NCBI GenBank assembly: GCA_022013615.1
Contig: JAKLQB010000115.1
Location: 1 to 10,193, forward strand
Source of the DNA: Desulfobacterales bacterium
Lineage (GTDB): Bacteria > Desulfobacterota > DSM-4660 > Desulfatiglandales > Desulfatiglandaceae
DNA length: 10,193 nt
Direction of reading: 5' to 3'
The position numbers were made by a program, and so were the translations under genes. This document shows, one piece after another, positions 1 to 7,159 of the stretch. The first letter of the stretch is position 1. Every line of letters starts with the position of its first letter. Under the pieces are notes generated by a model. It searched no databases. It was not told the origin of the DNA and saw nothing but the letters and a program-made list of their open reading frames with translations.

Positions 1-564
1 CACGACGCCAAGGATCCCGGACAGCACTTGGGCCCTATGTTCCGCCAGGTGGTTTGGACCCTGTGCTACCTCATGGAGCGTTTTGAAATCCACTGGAAAG
101 GAGTTCGGGGAAGCGAACCTGTAGAGACCTTCGGGCAGGAGGGATATGTGGAGCCGGAACCTGTAAACGTAGACATAGAAGGAATGATCGAGCATTTCAA
201 AATCGGCTTCCAGCAGTTTTCTTCCCTCTGGAAGGATATCTTCTCTAAAGCATGCTTCGATGAAATAGAAAATACTGTGGAGATGGATTCAAACCAGTTC
301 TACTTTCCTACAGATGCATGGGTTAAGATTCTTTACGAATTGGCAGCCACCTTTCATTCCTGGAGCGTCAATCGTTACAAGCTAATTGATTTGATGACCC
401 CTCTCTATTACGCAAGGGTGGCCTCATTCGTACGACAAAGCTGGGACATGTCATCTCAGGAGGCCGAGGAACTCGTGGAAGATCAAGCGCTGAAATTTGA
501 AGAGCATAAAGACTATCTTATTAAGGTTTGGGACCAGAAATCGGCCAAAGAGGTGAAGGCTTGA
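1..564 (+). CDS. C-terminal part of a probable glycosyltransferase (5' end outside window)
   Basis: The frame is open from the first base to a TGA at 562-564, so about 187 C-terminal residues are present and the true start lies upstream. The TTG at 28 is an internal codon, not a credible start. The visible part begins HDAKDPGQHLGPMFRQVV and continues as a mostly helical, soluble region rich in Trp, Phe, Glu and Lys, with no signal peptide or membrane segment. From memory, the KDPG..LGPMFRQVV..L..LME pattern and the helical tail resemble the C-terminal domain of GT2/GT81-like glycosyltransferases (glucosyl- or mannosyl-glycerate synthase relatives) of delta-proteobacteria. The nucleotide-binding GT-A domain that would prove this is outside the window. 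The gene does not appear to be co-transcribed with dsbD, because a 190-bp gap holding a large hairpin separates them. Confidence 0.5.
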   Translation, partial: HDAKDPGQHLGPMFRQVVWTLCYLMERFEIHWKGVRGSEPVETFGQEGYVEPEPVNVDIEGMIEHFKIGFQQFSSLWKDIFSKACFDEIENTVEMDSNQFYFPTDAWVKILYELAATFHSWSVNRYKLIDLMTPLYYARVASFVRQSWDMSSQEAEELVEDQALKFEEHKDYLIKVWDQKSAKEVKA

Positions 565-598
565 CTGTATACAGTTCCCCCTTACATAAACCCCGATG

Positions 599-748
599 AA
601 TCGAGCCAATTTCAAAACGTCCCCTTTTGCCCAATACCTGCGTCAGGCTCAAATTTTAATCCTCGAAATACTCAATGTATTCCTGTGGTTAAAATTTTCG
701 CCTTCCTTGATCTTGAACAAAATTGAACATTTTGAAACTGCCTCAATC
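599..748 (-). repeat. 150-bp self-complementary element, copy A
   Basis: Read on the minus strand, the two ends pair: GAGGCAGTTTCAAAATGT (744-727) with ACGTTTTGAAATTGGCTC (620-603). This gives 17 of 18 pairs, two of them G.U, and four more pairs outward to 748/599. Inside, AGGC-GA-AAATTTTAA pairs with TTAAAATTT-GA-GCCT, leaving a tandem GA/GA internal loop. The tip is GGAATAC/GTATTTC around a short loop. A related copy lies at 9401-9550 in opposite orientation. There is no coding sense in it. It may be a MITE- or REP-like mobile palindrome, or a structured RNA. It ends 5 bp before the dsbD start codon. Confidence 0.85.
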
Positions 749-753
749 GAATA

Positions 754-2529
754 ATGAAAATAGCTTTCCAGCGTCTAATATGGACCTTCCTGTTAATATT
801 ACCAGGGCTTTTTAGCTCCCCGGTTTCTTCCTGGGCCGCCACCTGCACAGTTAACGTTATCCAATCCCAGGATCAATACCCGGCCGGGGACTCGTACCCG
901 ATACTTTTCCGAATCCGTATCTCAAAACCGTGGTATATCCACGGCACGAAAGAGAGCGGGGATGGCCTCATTCCCACTGTGCTTTCCTTTTCCGAGACCC
1001 CGGGAGTTGAGCTAAGAGAATTCCAGTTTCCAGAACCGGAAAAGAAGCGTTTTGAGTACACAAACGAACAGGTAGAAGTTTTTTCAGGGGAATTCCTGGT
1101 CCAGGGCAAATTGATTGTCAACGAAAAGGCCACGACCGGAAAGCAGGTGATAACTGGCCGGCTGTCTTACCAGGCTTGTTCATCCCGGTCCTGTCTACCT
1201 CCGGAAAATATCCCGGCAGTGTTCTCCTTATCCATTGCCCCCCAGGGAGCGCCTTCAGAACCTCTGAACCAGGCGATGTTTGATAAAAAGGACAGTCCTT
1301 CTGTTTTACAGGAATCAGTCCCTGGCTGGAGACTGGGGGCAGGGCTCTGGTTAACTCTGCTGGGCATTTTCTTAGGAGGCCTGGCCCTTAATCTCACCCC
1401 ATGCATTTACCCTCTTATCCCCATCACTGTATCGTATTTCGGGGGGAGGAGCGAAACGCTAAGAGGGCGAATTTTTATCCATGGGTTTTTGTATATCTCC
1501 GGGCTCGCCTTTACCAATTCCATATTGGGTCTCACAGCCAGTCTGTCCGGCGGCATGCTGGGCTCAGCCCTCCAGAATCCTGTTGTTCTCATTGTTGTGG
1601 CAGGAATTATGGTTTTTCTGGCCCTGAGCTTTTTTGGCCTTTGGGAACTGCAGATCCCTTCAGGCCTGACCAGACTTGCTTCAAAAAACTTTGGCGGCTA
1701 CTTCGGGACCTTCTTTATGGGCTTAACCCTCGGGATTGTGGCAGCGCCATGTCTCGGGCCTTTTATCTTAGGGCTTTTGACATATGTGGGGCAGAAAGGG
1801 GATCCTCTGCTGGGGTTCCTTTATTTCTTTGTGCTGAGCCTTGGCATGGGACTTCCTCTTACGATCCTGGCCACTTTTTCAGGGGCTCTTGAAAAACTGC
1901 CTATGTCAGGGGAATGGATGTTATGGATCAGGAAGCTCTTAGGCTGGGTCCTTATTGGAATGGCAGGTTATGTATTGCAGCCTTTAATGCCGCAACCTTT
2001 CGGGAAAACGGTGTTTTTTGGCGCTATCCTGGTCGCAGCAGGGTTACACCTTGGGTGGCTCGACAAGAGCCGTGGTACCATGCGTGCATTTCCATTCGTC
2101 AAAAAGGGTGTCGGGGTTGTTCTGATCTGCGGAGCCGTCATTTCCTTTCTCGTGGCCTCTCCGGGCAGACCAGGTATTCAATGGGTGCCCTATGATCAGA
2201 CTGTTCTCAGGCAGGCCATACAGGCAAAGAAGCCTGCAATCCTGGATTTTTATGCAGACTGGTGCGGGCCATGCGTGGCCATGGAGAAAAAGGTGTTCAG
2301 CGTTCCAGAGGTCGTAGAACTAAGCAAGCATTTCGTCACATTGCGCGTCGATTTAACAAAAAAGCACCCGCATCAGGCCGAGCTTCAAAAGCAATACAAG
2401 ATTCGAGGCGTCCCCACTATTATCTTCGTGAATAGAGATGGTATTGAGGAAAAGGATCTGAGGATCGAGTCTTTCGTTGGCAGTAATGAAGTCTTAAAAA
2501 GAATGAAAATGGTGATTGAAAAACCGTGA
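754..2529 (+). CDS. dsbD: thiol:disulfide interchange protein DsbD (protein-disulfide reductase)
   Basis: 591 residues, close to the usual DsbD length. An inner-membrane protein that carries electrons from cytoplasmic thioredoxin to periplasmic thiol partners such as DsbC or cytochrome c maturation proteins. Residues 1-28 form a signal peptide with cleavage near SSWA-A. The periplasmic alpha domain (about 30-165) has the cysteine pair C142/C147 in YQACSSRSCLPP. About eight hydrophobic segments follow (195-470), with the membrane cysteines C217 (LNLTPCIYP) and C333 (AAPCLGP). The C-terminal thioredoxin domain (about 475-591) has WCGPC (C504, C507) and the cis-proline in RGVPT (P554). All six redox cysteines are therefore present. 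The ATG at 754 is chosen because the signal peptide starts there. No Shine-Dalgarno sequence is visible, since the bases just upstream are the arm of the 150-bp palindrome. It is followed after 24 bp by the aldo/keto reductase, probably in one transcript. Confidence 0.95.
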   Translation: MKIAFQRLIWTFLLILPGLFSSPVSSWAATCTVNVIQSQDQYPAGDSYPILFRIRISKPWYIHGTKESGDGLIPTVLSFSETPGVELREFQFPEPEKKRFEYTNEQVEVFSGEFLVQGKLIVNEKATTGKQVITGRLSYQACSSRSCLPPENIPAVFSLSIAPQGAPSEPLNQAMFDKKDSPSVLQESVPGWRLGAGLWLTLLGIFLGGLALNLTPCIYPLIPITVSYFGGRSETLRGRIFIHGFLYISGLAFTNSILGLTASLSGGMLGSALQNPVVLIVVAGIMVFLALSFFGLWELQIPSGLTRLASKNFGGYFGTFFMGLTLGIVAAPCLGPFILGLLTYVGQKGDPLLGFLYFFVLSLGMGLPLTILATFSGALEKLPMSGEWMLWIRKLLGWVLIGMAGYVLQPLMPQPFGKTVFFGAILVAAGLHLGWLDKSRGTMRAFPFVKKGVGVVLICGAVISFLVASPGRPGIQWVPYDQTVLRQAIQAKKPAILDFYADWCGPCVAMEKKVFSVPEVVELSKHFVTLRVDLTKKHPHQAELQKQYKIRGVPTIIFVNRDGIEEKDLRIESFVGSNEVLKRMKMVIEKP

Positions 2530-2553
2530 TACCCATGTAAAAAGGAGGTTGCC

Positions 2554-3531
2554 ATGAAATATAGAAGGATGGGAAGAACAGGACTCAAAGTTTCTGAAAT
2601 CTGCCTTGGCACTATGACTTACGGGGATCAGGTGGAGGAAGCGCGCTCTTTAAAAATAATAAGAAAGGCGCTGGATTCTGGTGTAAATTTTCTTGATACC
2701 GCAGATATGTATGTTGAAGGAAAATCTGAAGAAATAGTGGGCAAGGCGCTTAAAGGGCATAGGGATTCTGTCGTGCTGGCAACCAAGGTAGCAAACAGGA
2801 CGGGACCGGGCCCCAATGATGTAGGACTATCGCGCAAGCATATCATGAAGGCAATAGAGGACAGCATGCGACGATTGAAAACAGACTACATTGACATATA
2901 CTACGCTCACTTGCCAGATTATGAAACTCCCATAGAAGAGTCATTACACGCTTTGGATGACTTAGTTCATCAAGGTAAGGTACGTTACATAGCCTGCTCC
3001 AATTTTCGAGCGTGGCAGCTCTGTAAAGCCCTGTGGGTGAGTGACATTCAAAATCTGGCCAGATTTGACTGTATTCAGCCCCCGTACAACCTGATTACTC
3101 GAGATATTGAATATGAATTGCTTCCCCTCTGTGGTGGTGAAGGAGTAGGGGTATGCGTATACAATCCTCTGGCAGGGGGACTGCTCACGGGAAAACACGA
3201 TCCAAAAAAATCGCCAGGAAAAGGCACGAGGTTCAGCCTCAAAAGCATTGGCAAAATGTACTATGAACGCTACTGGTTAGAGGCTAATTTTGAGGCTGTA
3301 AATCGCCTTAAGACTATTGCCAGGGAATTTGGTCAAAGCTTACCCCAGTTTGCGCTCGCCTGGATACTGAACAACGAGACGGTGACATCAGTGATTTGCG
3401 GCTGTAGCTCTCTTAAGCAATTAGAAAAAAACCTGGGGGCTGTCGAAGTAAAGTTGTCAGGAGAAGAGCTTGCGGCCTGCGATGAGGTATGGAAGCACCT
3501 TAGACCGCTTAGATTCTTTTATGGGAGGTAG
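2554..3531 (+). CDS. aldo/keto reductase
   Basis: 325 residues, a typical length for a single-domain NADPH-dependent aldo/keto reductase with a TIM-barrel fold. The N-terminus (MKYRRMGRTGLKVSEICLGT) is the family signature start. The catalytic tetrad can be placed: D48 and Y53 in FLDTADMY, K78 in VLATKVA and H119 in IDIYYAHLPD. The cofactor-binding end is visible around VYNPLAGGLLTGK (202-214) and in the C-terminal ICGCSSLKQLEKNL segment (281-294). There are no Fe-S cysteine motifs, so it is not the ferredoxin-fused type. The substrate cannot be told from sequence. The start ATG at 2554 has a strong ribosome binding site, AAAGGAGGT at 2541-2549. It lies 24 bp after dsbD on the same strand, so co-transcription is likely, although a shared function with DsbD is not evident. 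Confidence 0.92.
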   Translation: MKYRRMGRTGLKVSEICLGTMTYGDQVEEARSLKIIRKALDSGVNFLDTADMYVEGKSEEIVGKALKGHRDSVVLATKVANRTGPGPNDVGLSRKHIMKAIEDSMRRLKTDYIDIYYAHLPDYETPIEESLHALDDLVHQGKVRYIACSNFRAWQLCKALWVSDIQNLARFDCIQPPYNLITRDIEYELLPLCGGEGVGVCVYNPLAGGLLTGKHDPKKSPGKGTRFSLKSIGKMYYERYWLEANFEAVNRLKTIAREFGQSLPQFALAWILNNETVTSVICGCSSLKQLEKNLGAVEVKLSGEELAACDEVWKHLRPLRFFYGR

Positions 3532-3551
3532 GGGATCCCCTGAATCCTACG

Positions 3552-3579
3552 CCAAAAAATTTACCAAGTATTTTTTTGG
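3552..3579. repeat. AT-rich hairpin after the aldo/keto reductase
   Basis: CCAAAAAA (3552-3559) pairs with TTTTTTGG (3572-3579) around a 12-base loop, 20 bp after the reductase stop codon. It could act as a weak transcription end signal for the dsbD transcript, but the stem is almost all A/T and there is no separate T-run after it, so this is uncertain. A perfect AGGGGATCCCCT palindrome (3530-3541) overlaps the stop codon just before it. Confidence 0.35.
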
Positions 3580-3618
3580 GAAAATTTCTATTCGTCCCTC
3601 CAACTCGGGCTTCAGTAT

Positions 3619-3727
3619 GGTTTCCATGCATTGCTAAATGCCTGACCTGTTGACGTGAACCCATTATAAGGGCATAAAGTTGGGACAATTAATTGCAATA
3701 AACATAACAATTTAGCACTTTGAAACC
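3619..3727. repeat. imperfect inverted repeat, about 109 bp
   Basis: GGTTTC (3619-3624) and GCTAAAT (3633-3639) are mirrored as ATTTAGC (3710-3716) and GAAACC (3722-3727), with unequal gaps of 8 and 5 bases. The interior also holds a perfect CAATTAATTG palindrome at 3687-3696 and a CCC/GGG hairpin near 3660. It may be a decayed small palindromic element. No second copy was noticed in the window. Confidence 0.35.
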
Positions 3728-3731
3728 AGTG

Positions 3732-3756
3732 AAAAAAGGGCCGTGGATATCCCTTT
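3732..3756 (-). terminator. probable Rho-independent terminator of the lexA-imuB-dnaE2 operon
   Basis: On the minus strand AAAGGG (3756-3751) pairs with CCCTTT (3740-3735) around a 10-base loop, and the T-run continues to 3732 (six T in a row, half of them in the stem). It lies about 230 bp beyond the dnaE2 stop and 33 bp beyond the stop of the small membrane ORF, the right place to end the minus-strand transcript. The stem is short, so strength is uncertain. Confidence 0.4.
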
Positions 3757-3789
3757 CAGAAGGGCCGACCTTCGTTTTGAAGTTGGTAC

Positions 3790-3942
3790 TTAGCGGCTTC
3801 GTATGATTCTTTTACCGAGGAGCTTACTATTGCCACCCAAAGCATAAAACAAAAAGGTTACAAGGAGAGCTGCCCCTGACATCTTAGGATTTCTTGCTTT
3901 AATGAGATAACCAATTACGAATACTACGATAAAGCCGAACAT
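3790..3942 (-). CDS. possible small two-helix membrane protein
   Basis: A 50-codon frame from an ATG (3942-3940) to a TAA (3792-3790). The product begins MFGFIVVFVIGYLIKARNPK, has a second hydrophobic stretch GAALLVTFLFYALGG (residues 23-37) and ends with a basic tail (KLLGKRIIRSR). That gives two short membrane segments joined by a basic loop, a pattern unusual for random intergenic sequence. I do not recognise a family. It starts 40 bp after the dnaE2 stop on the same strand and is followed by a terminator-like hairpin, so it could be the last gene of the SOS operon. Against it: no clear Shine-Dalgarno sequence. The frame also stays open and hydrophobic for another 16 codons upstream without a usual start codon, so it could instead be the remnant of a longer gene. 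Confidence 0.35.
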   Translation of the reverse strand: MFGFIVVFVIGYLIKARNPKMSGAALLVTFLFYALGGNSKLLGKRIIRSR

Positions 3943-3982
3943 AACGACAAGATTTCGTGAAACGTGCCCTATTAGTAACAGT

Positions 3983-6900
3983 TTAGTCCCCTATAAGTCC
4001 GTCCCTATAACTGCCTAAAAATCCTATCCAGTGCACGGTCATGGTGATGGCGCCAAAGTTTTCTTCTACTTTTCCCTTAAGAATATAGGGTCGCGTAGCA
4101 TTCAGCATGTGGCAATATCGATGATATATTTTTGGAAACAGCACGGTTTCATATATGCCTGTCTGGTCCTCAAAAGAGATAAATTTCATGGTCTGGCCGT
4201 CTTTGGTCCGAACTGTCTTGCCGGTGATCTGCCACCCGATGGTGGTGACCTGTTTCCCAACCCAGGTGTGAAGATCCCGCGCACAGATATAATCAAGGTC
4301 TTCCAGGATTTCCTTGTAACGATCAAGAGGATGAATCGAAAAAAGAAAGCCCAAGGTCTCCTCCTCATGTTTGAGCATAAGGGCTTTGGAGTAGGGAACT
4401 GATTTACGGTTCCTCCTATCCCCGACGGACAAAAGCGTTGAGTTAAGAGGAGGCTTAAAAAATCCCCCTGGATCCCCCTTTAACAAAGGGGGACTTTCAA
4501 TGACTCCCCCCTTTTTTAAAGGGGGGTTGGGGGGGATTTTATGGGGCTCGGAAAACAGGGTGGGAGTTTTGTTTTCTTTTTTTTGATCGAAGAACCGAAG
4601 GGCGTGCCACATGAGGTCGGGCCTTGTGGTGCCTCGGACGATACTGTCAAAGCAGCCTGCTTTGATCAAGAGCCTCACATCCTGGAGATGGATATGCGAT
4701 CCGGTTCGATCCAGGAAATCCTCAAGGGATATGAAGGGGCCATTCTTTGAGCGCTCATGAATGATGGTATCTTTGGAGTCCTGAGACAGGTCTTTCAACT
4801 GCATGAGGCCGACCCGGACCTCTCTGTCTTTCCCTGTATACTTGATTTCACTCCGGTTGATATCAGGGGGCAGGATCTTGAGGCCCATTCGTCTGGCCTC
4901 GGATAGATACCCGAAGGCGGAGTAGTAGCCCCCGCCATTGGAAATGACCGAGGCCATGAATTCCGCTGGATAGTGAGCCCTTAAAAAGGCGGATTTGTAG
5001 GCCACCATGGTGTAACTGGCTGAATGGGGCTTGCAGAAGCTATAACCGTCAAAGCCCATCATCATCTGCCAGACCTCTTCAATGGCTTTCCGGCCCACAC
5101 CCTTCTCGCTTGCCCCCTTAACAAAGCGGGCATAGAAGTCTCGAAGCTTTTTTTCCTTGAGTTTTTTGGTGACCACTTTTCTGAGTGTCTCAGCCTCTCC
5201 GGCATCAAATCCTGCCAGATGAATAGCGGCCTGGCTCAACTGTTCTTGAAAGACCATGACCCCTAATGTTTCCTCAAGCATTGGTCTTAAAAAAGGGTGG
5301 GGTGGGTCCCATGGTTCACCCTTAAGCCTGGATAACCAGGTGTGTATGCTCCGGTTGGAGGCGGGTCTGATAATGGAAGTGACCACCACATTGAGATGAA
5401 AGTGGTCCATCTGTAGATACTCTTCAAAGGTGAACAGGGATTTTATTTTGGTCAGGACCTGTCTCGTGGCCGGGCTTTCAAAATAGAAGACGCCAAAGGT
5501 ATCACCCTGATAGAATATTCTCACTGTCCTGGGGTCATTAATAGGATTAAGACTGGCATAATGGATCCGTCGGCCGTAGTTCTTTTCCACCAGATCCAGG
5601 GCATCCCGGATAACGGCCAGGCTCCGGTTTCCCAGGATATCGATTTTTACCAACCCTGCATTTTCCACCGAGTCCTTTTCCCACTGGAGCACCTGGACCC
5701 CGCTGGCGGAGATCTCCACCGGACAGTACCGGCGGATTTCATCGGGTACCACCACCAGGCCGCCGCAGTGGGTGGAAAGATGATTGAAATGGGCCTCAAG
5801 CCTGGCAGCGGCACTCAAGATCTCATTCCAGGGTTTTTCGAATTCGATTCCCCTCAGTTTGGGGTGACGGGATAGTTCCCTCCAGGTTTTCCTCAAGCGC
5901 CACTTAAAACCGATCTTGTCCGTCACCCGCCCGATCTCCCTGTCTGTCAACCCGAAGACCTTTGCCACTTCTCTGATAGCTGCCCTGGCGGCAAAGGTGT
6001 TGTGGTTGGCTACCATGGCCGCCCGGCGGTTGCCGTACCTGGCAAAGACATAATCGATTACCTGGTCCCGCTCGTCCCATGCAAAGTCCACATCAATGTC
6101 CGGCGGGTCCATTCGCCCGGGGTTTAAAAACCGCTCAAAGAAGAGGTTGTGCTTGATGGGGTCCACATGGGTAATCTCCAGGGCGTAGGCGACAATAGAT
6201 GCGGCCGCACTTCCTCTGCCGCATGACCGGCGGGCCCTTTTAGTGATATCGGCCACCACCAGAAAATAGTGGGCAAAGTTCTTTTCCCGGATAATCCGCA
6301 TCTCGTGTTCCACACGCTCTTTGACAGCCCGGGTTATCTTCCCATACCGCTGCCGACAGCCCTTGAGGGTCGCCTGGTAAAGGCGGTCAAATGCCTCCCT
6401 GTCATCCATATTCTCAAAGCAGGGGAATATGATCCTGTTAAGATCCCAATCCGAAAGGCAGGATTCAGCAATTTTCCGGGTATTGGAGATGGCGACTGGT
6501 GCATGGGGAAACTGGTCGGTCATGTCCCGGGATGAGTTCAGAAAGTTGTGTTCCAGGCAGGCATCATCACGGGTCAAGCGGGATATTTTGCTGTTCAGGG
6601 ATACGGCCCTGAGGATTAAGTGGAGCCGGAACTGGTCTTTCCTGATAAGGTATACCCGATTGGTGGCAACGGGGGGAATGTTGCTTTTGCGGGAAAAGGC
6701 ATAACAGTTGGCCATCTGAAAGCCGGGAGACATCTCTACAAAAAGGTCCTCTATGCTATCCTGTTTGAGGGCCTTTAGGAGTTTAAAATCATCGGAAAAA
6801 ACAATAAGCCCTTCGCGATTTTCTCTGAGTGTTCGAATCAGGTCAAAGCCCTGGTGGCAGTGGCGGGCAGAGATGATCCGGGAGAGGTTGGCATATCCCC

Positions 6901-7159
6901 GCCGGTTTTTAACCAGCAGGAGCCCGCGATGCCCATTGGCTAAGATTTCGCTTCCCACAATGGGTGTAATACCCATTTCCCTGGCCGTCTGGACAAAAAA
7001 TACCAGACCGTAGAGGCCATTGGTATCGGTCAAGGCCAGTTTGTTTATGCCCCGGTCCCTGGCGGCCTGGCAGAGCTCTTCAATGGTGCCGACCCCCCAG
7101 CCCTTGGAATAATGGGAATGGACGTTTAGATGGACAAAGTTCATGATGCTGTTTTTCAC
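3983..7159 (-). CDS. dnaE2: error-prone DNA polymerase III alpha subunit, DnaE2/ImuC type
   Basis: 1058 residues, near the DnaE2 (ImuC) length and shorter than replicative DnaE1 (about 1160). This is a C-family polymerase, expected to copy past DNA lesions after SOS induction. The N-terminal PHP domain has HLNVHSHYS (10-18) but ALTDTN (42-47) where active PHP domains carry TDH, so its metal site is probably degenerate. The palm has GRGSAAAS (314-321), the catalytic PDIDVDF (D354, D356) and the third aspartate in VKIDILG (D507). HLSTHCGG (460-467) matches the DnaE2-type HLSQHVGG segment. The KPHSASYTMVAYKSAFLRAHYP region, PPDIN (764-768) and a C-terminal OB fold (about 970-1015) follow. Residues 874-901 are encoded by a palindromic repeat inserted in frame. 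The GTG start (7159-7157) overlaps the imuB stop by 4 bp; an ATG at codon 6 (7144-7142) is an alternative start. The gene context, with imuB and lexA upstream, supports the mutagenesis role. Confidence 0.9.
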   Translation of the reverse strand: MKNSIMNFVHLNVHSHYSKGWGVGTIEELCQAARDRGINKLALTDTNGLYGLVFFVQTAREMGITPIVGSEILANGHRGLLLVKNRRGYANLSRIISARHCHQGFDLIRTLRENREGLIVFSDDFKLLKALKQDSIEDLFVEMSPGFQMANCYAFSRKSNIPPVATNRVYLIRKDQFRLHLILRAVSLNSKISRLTRDDACLEHNFLNSSRDMTDQFPHAPVAISNTRKIAESCLSDWDLNRIIFPCFENMDDREAFDRLYQATLKGCRQRYGKITRAVKERVEHEMRIIREKNFAHYFLVVADITKRARRSCGRGSAAASIVAYALEITHVDPIKHNLFFERFLNPGRMDPPDIDVDFAWDERDQVIDYVFARYGNRRAAMVANHNTFAARAAIREVAKVFGLTDREIGRVTDKIGFKWRLRKTWRELSRHPKLRGIEFEKPWNEILSAAARLEAHFNHLSTHCGGLVVVPDEIRRYCPVEISASGVQVLQWEKDSVENAGLVKIDILGNRSLAVIRDALDLVEKNYGRRIHYASLNPINDPRTVRIFYQGDTFGVFYFESPATRQVLTKIKSLFTFEEYLQMDHFHLNVVVTSIIRPASNRSIHTWLSRLKGEPWDPPHPFLRPMLEETLGVMVFQEQLSQAAIHLAGFDAGEAETLRKVVTKKLKEKKLRDFYARFVKGASEKGVGRKAIEEVWQMMMGFDGYSFCKPHSASYTMVAYKSAFLRAHYPAEFMASVISNGGGYYSAFGYLSEARRMGLKILPPDINRSEIKYTGKDREVRVGLMQLKDLSQDSKDTIIHERSKNGPFISLEDFLDRTGSHIHLQDVRLLIKAGCFDSIVRGTTRPDLMWHALRFFDQKKENKTPTLFSEPHKIPPNPPLKKGGVIESPPLLKGDPGGFFKPPLNSTLLSVGDRRNRKSVPYSKALMLKHEEETLGFLFSIHPLDRYKEILEDLDYICARDLHTWVGKQVTTIGWQITGKTVRTKDGQTMKFISFEDQTGIYETVLFPKIYHRYCHMLNATRPYILKGKVEENFGAITMTVHWIGFLGSYRDGLIGD
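4459..4540. repeat. 82-bp G/C-block palindromic repeat inside dnaE2
   Basis: Two mirrored halves flank a short centre (ACTTTCAATGACT). Each half reads AAAATCCCCC, five variable bases, then CCCCCTTTAA-N-AAAGGGGG, so each half is itself a hairpin and the whole is a larger inverted repeat. In the minus-strand dnaE2 frame it codes for roughly residues 874-901, including NPPLKKGG and SPPLLKGDPGGF. From memory, peptides of this kind appear in many delta-proteobacterial and cyanobacterial genomes where such dispersed repeats fall in coding regions. The frame is kept. It lies in a linker before the OB fold, where extra residues should be tolerated. Confidence 0.85.

Noticed and set aside
564..575. 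Perfect palindrome ACTGTATACAGT at the stop of the first gene, resembling an SOS box
   Set aside because: The CTGT and ACAG halves are fused; the Escherichia-type box needs 8 bases between them, and it is not at a promoter.
667..697. Kink-turn in the apical part of the 150-bp element
   Set aside because: A GA/GA internal loop exists, but the three-base bulge and stem order do not fit the kink-turn consensus well enough.
1401..1892. 163-codon plus-strand frame inside dsbD
   Set aside because: It is out of frame with dsbD and covers membrane segments and a redox cysteine of a clear full-length gene.
3652..3680. Plus-strand promoter TTGACG ... CATAAA
   Set aside because: The -10 match is weak and no plus-strand gene follows it.
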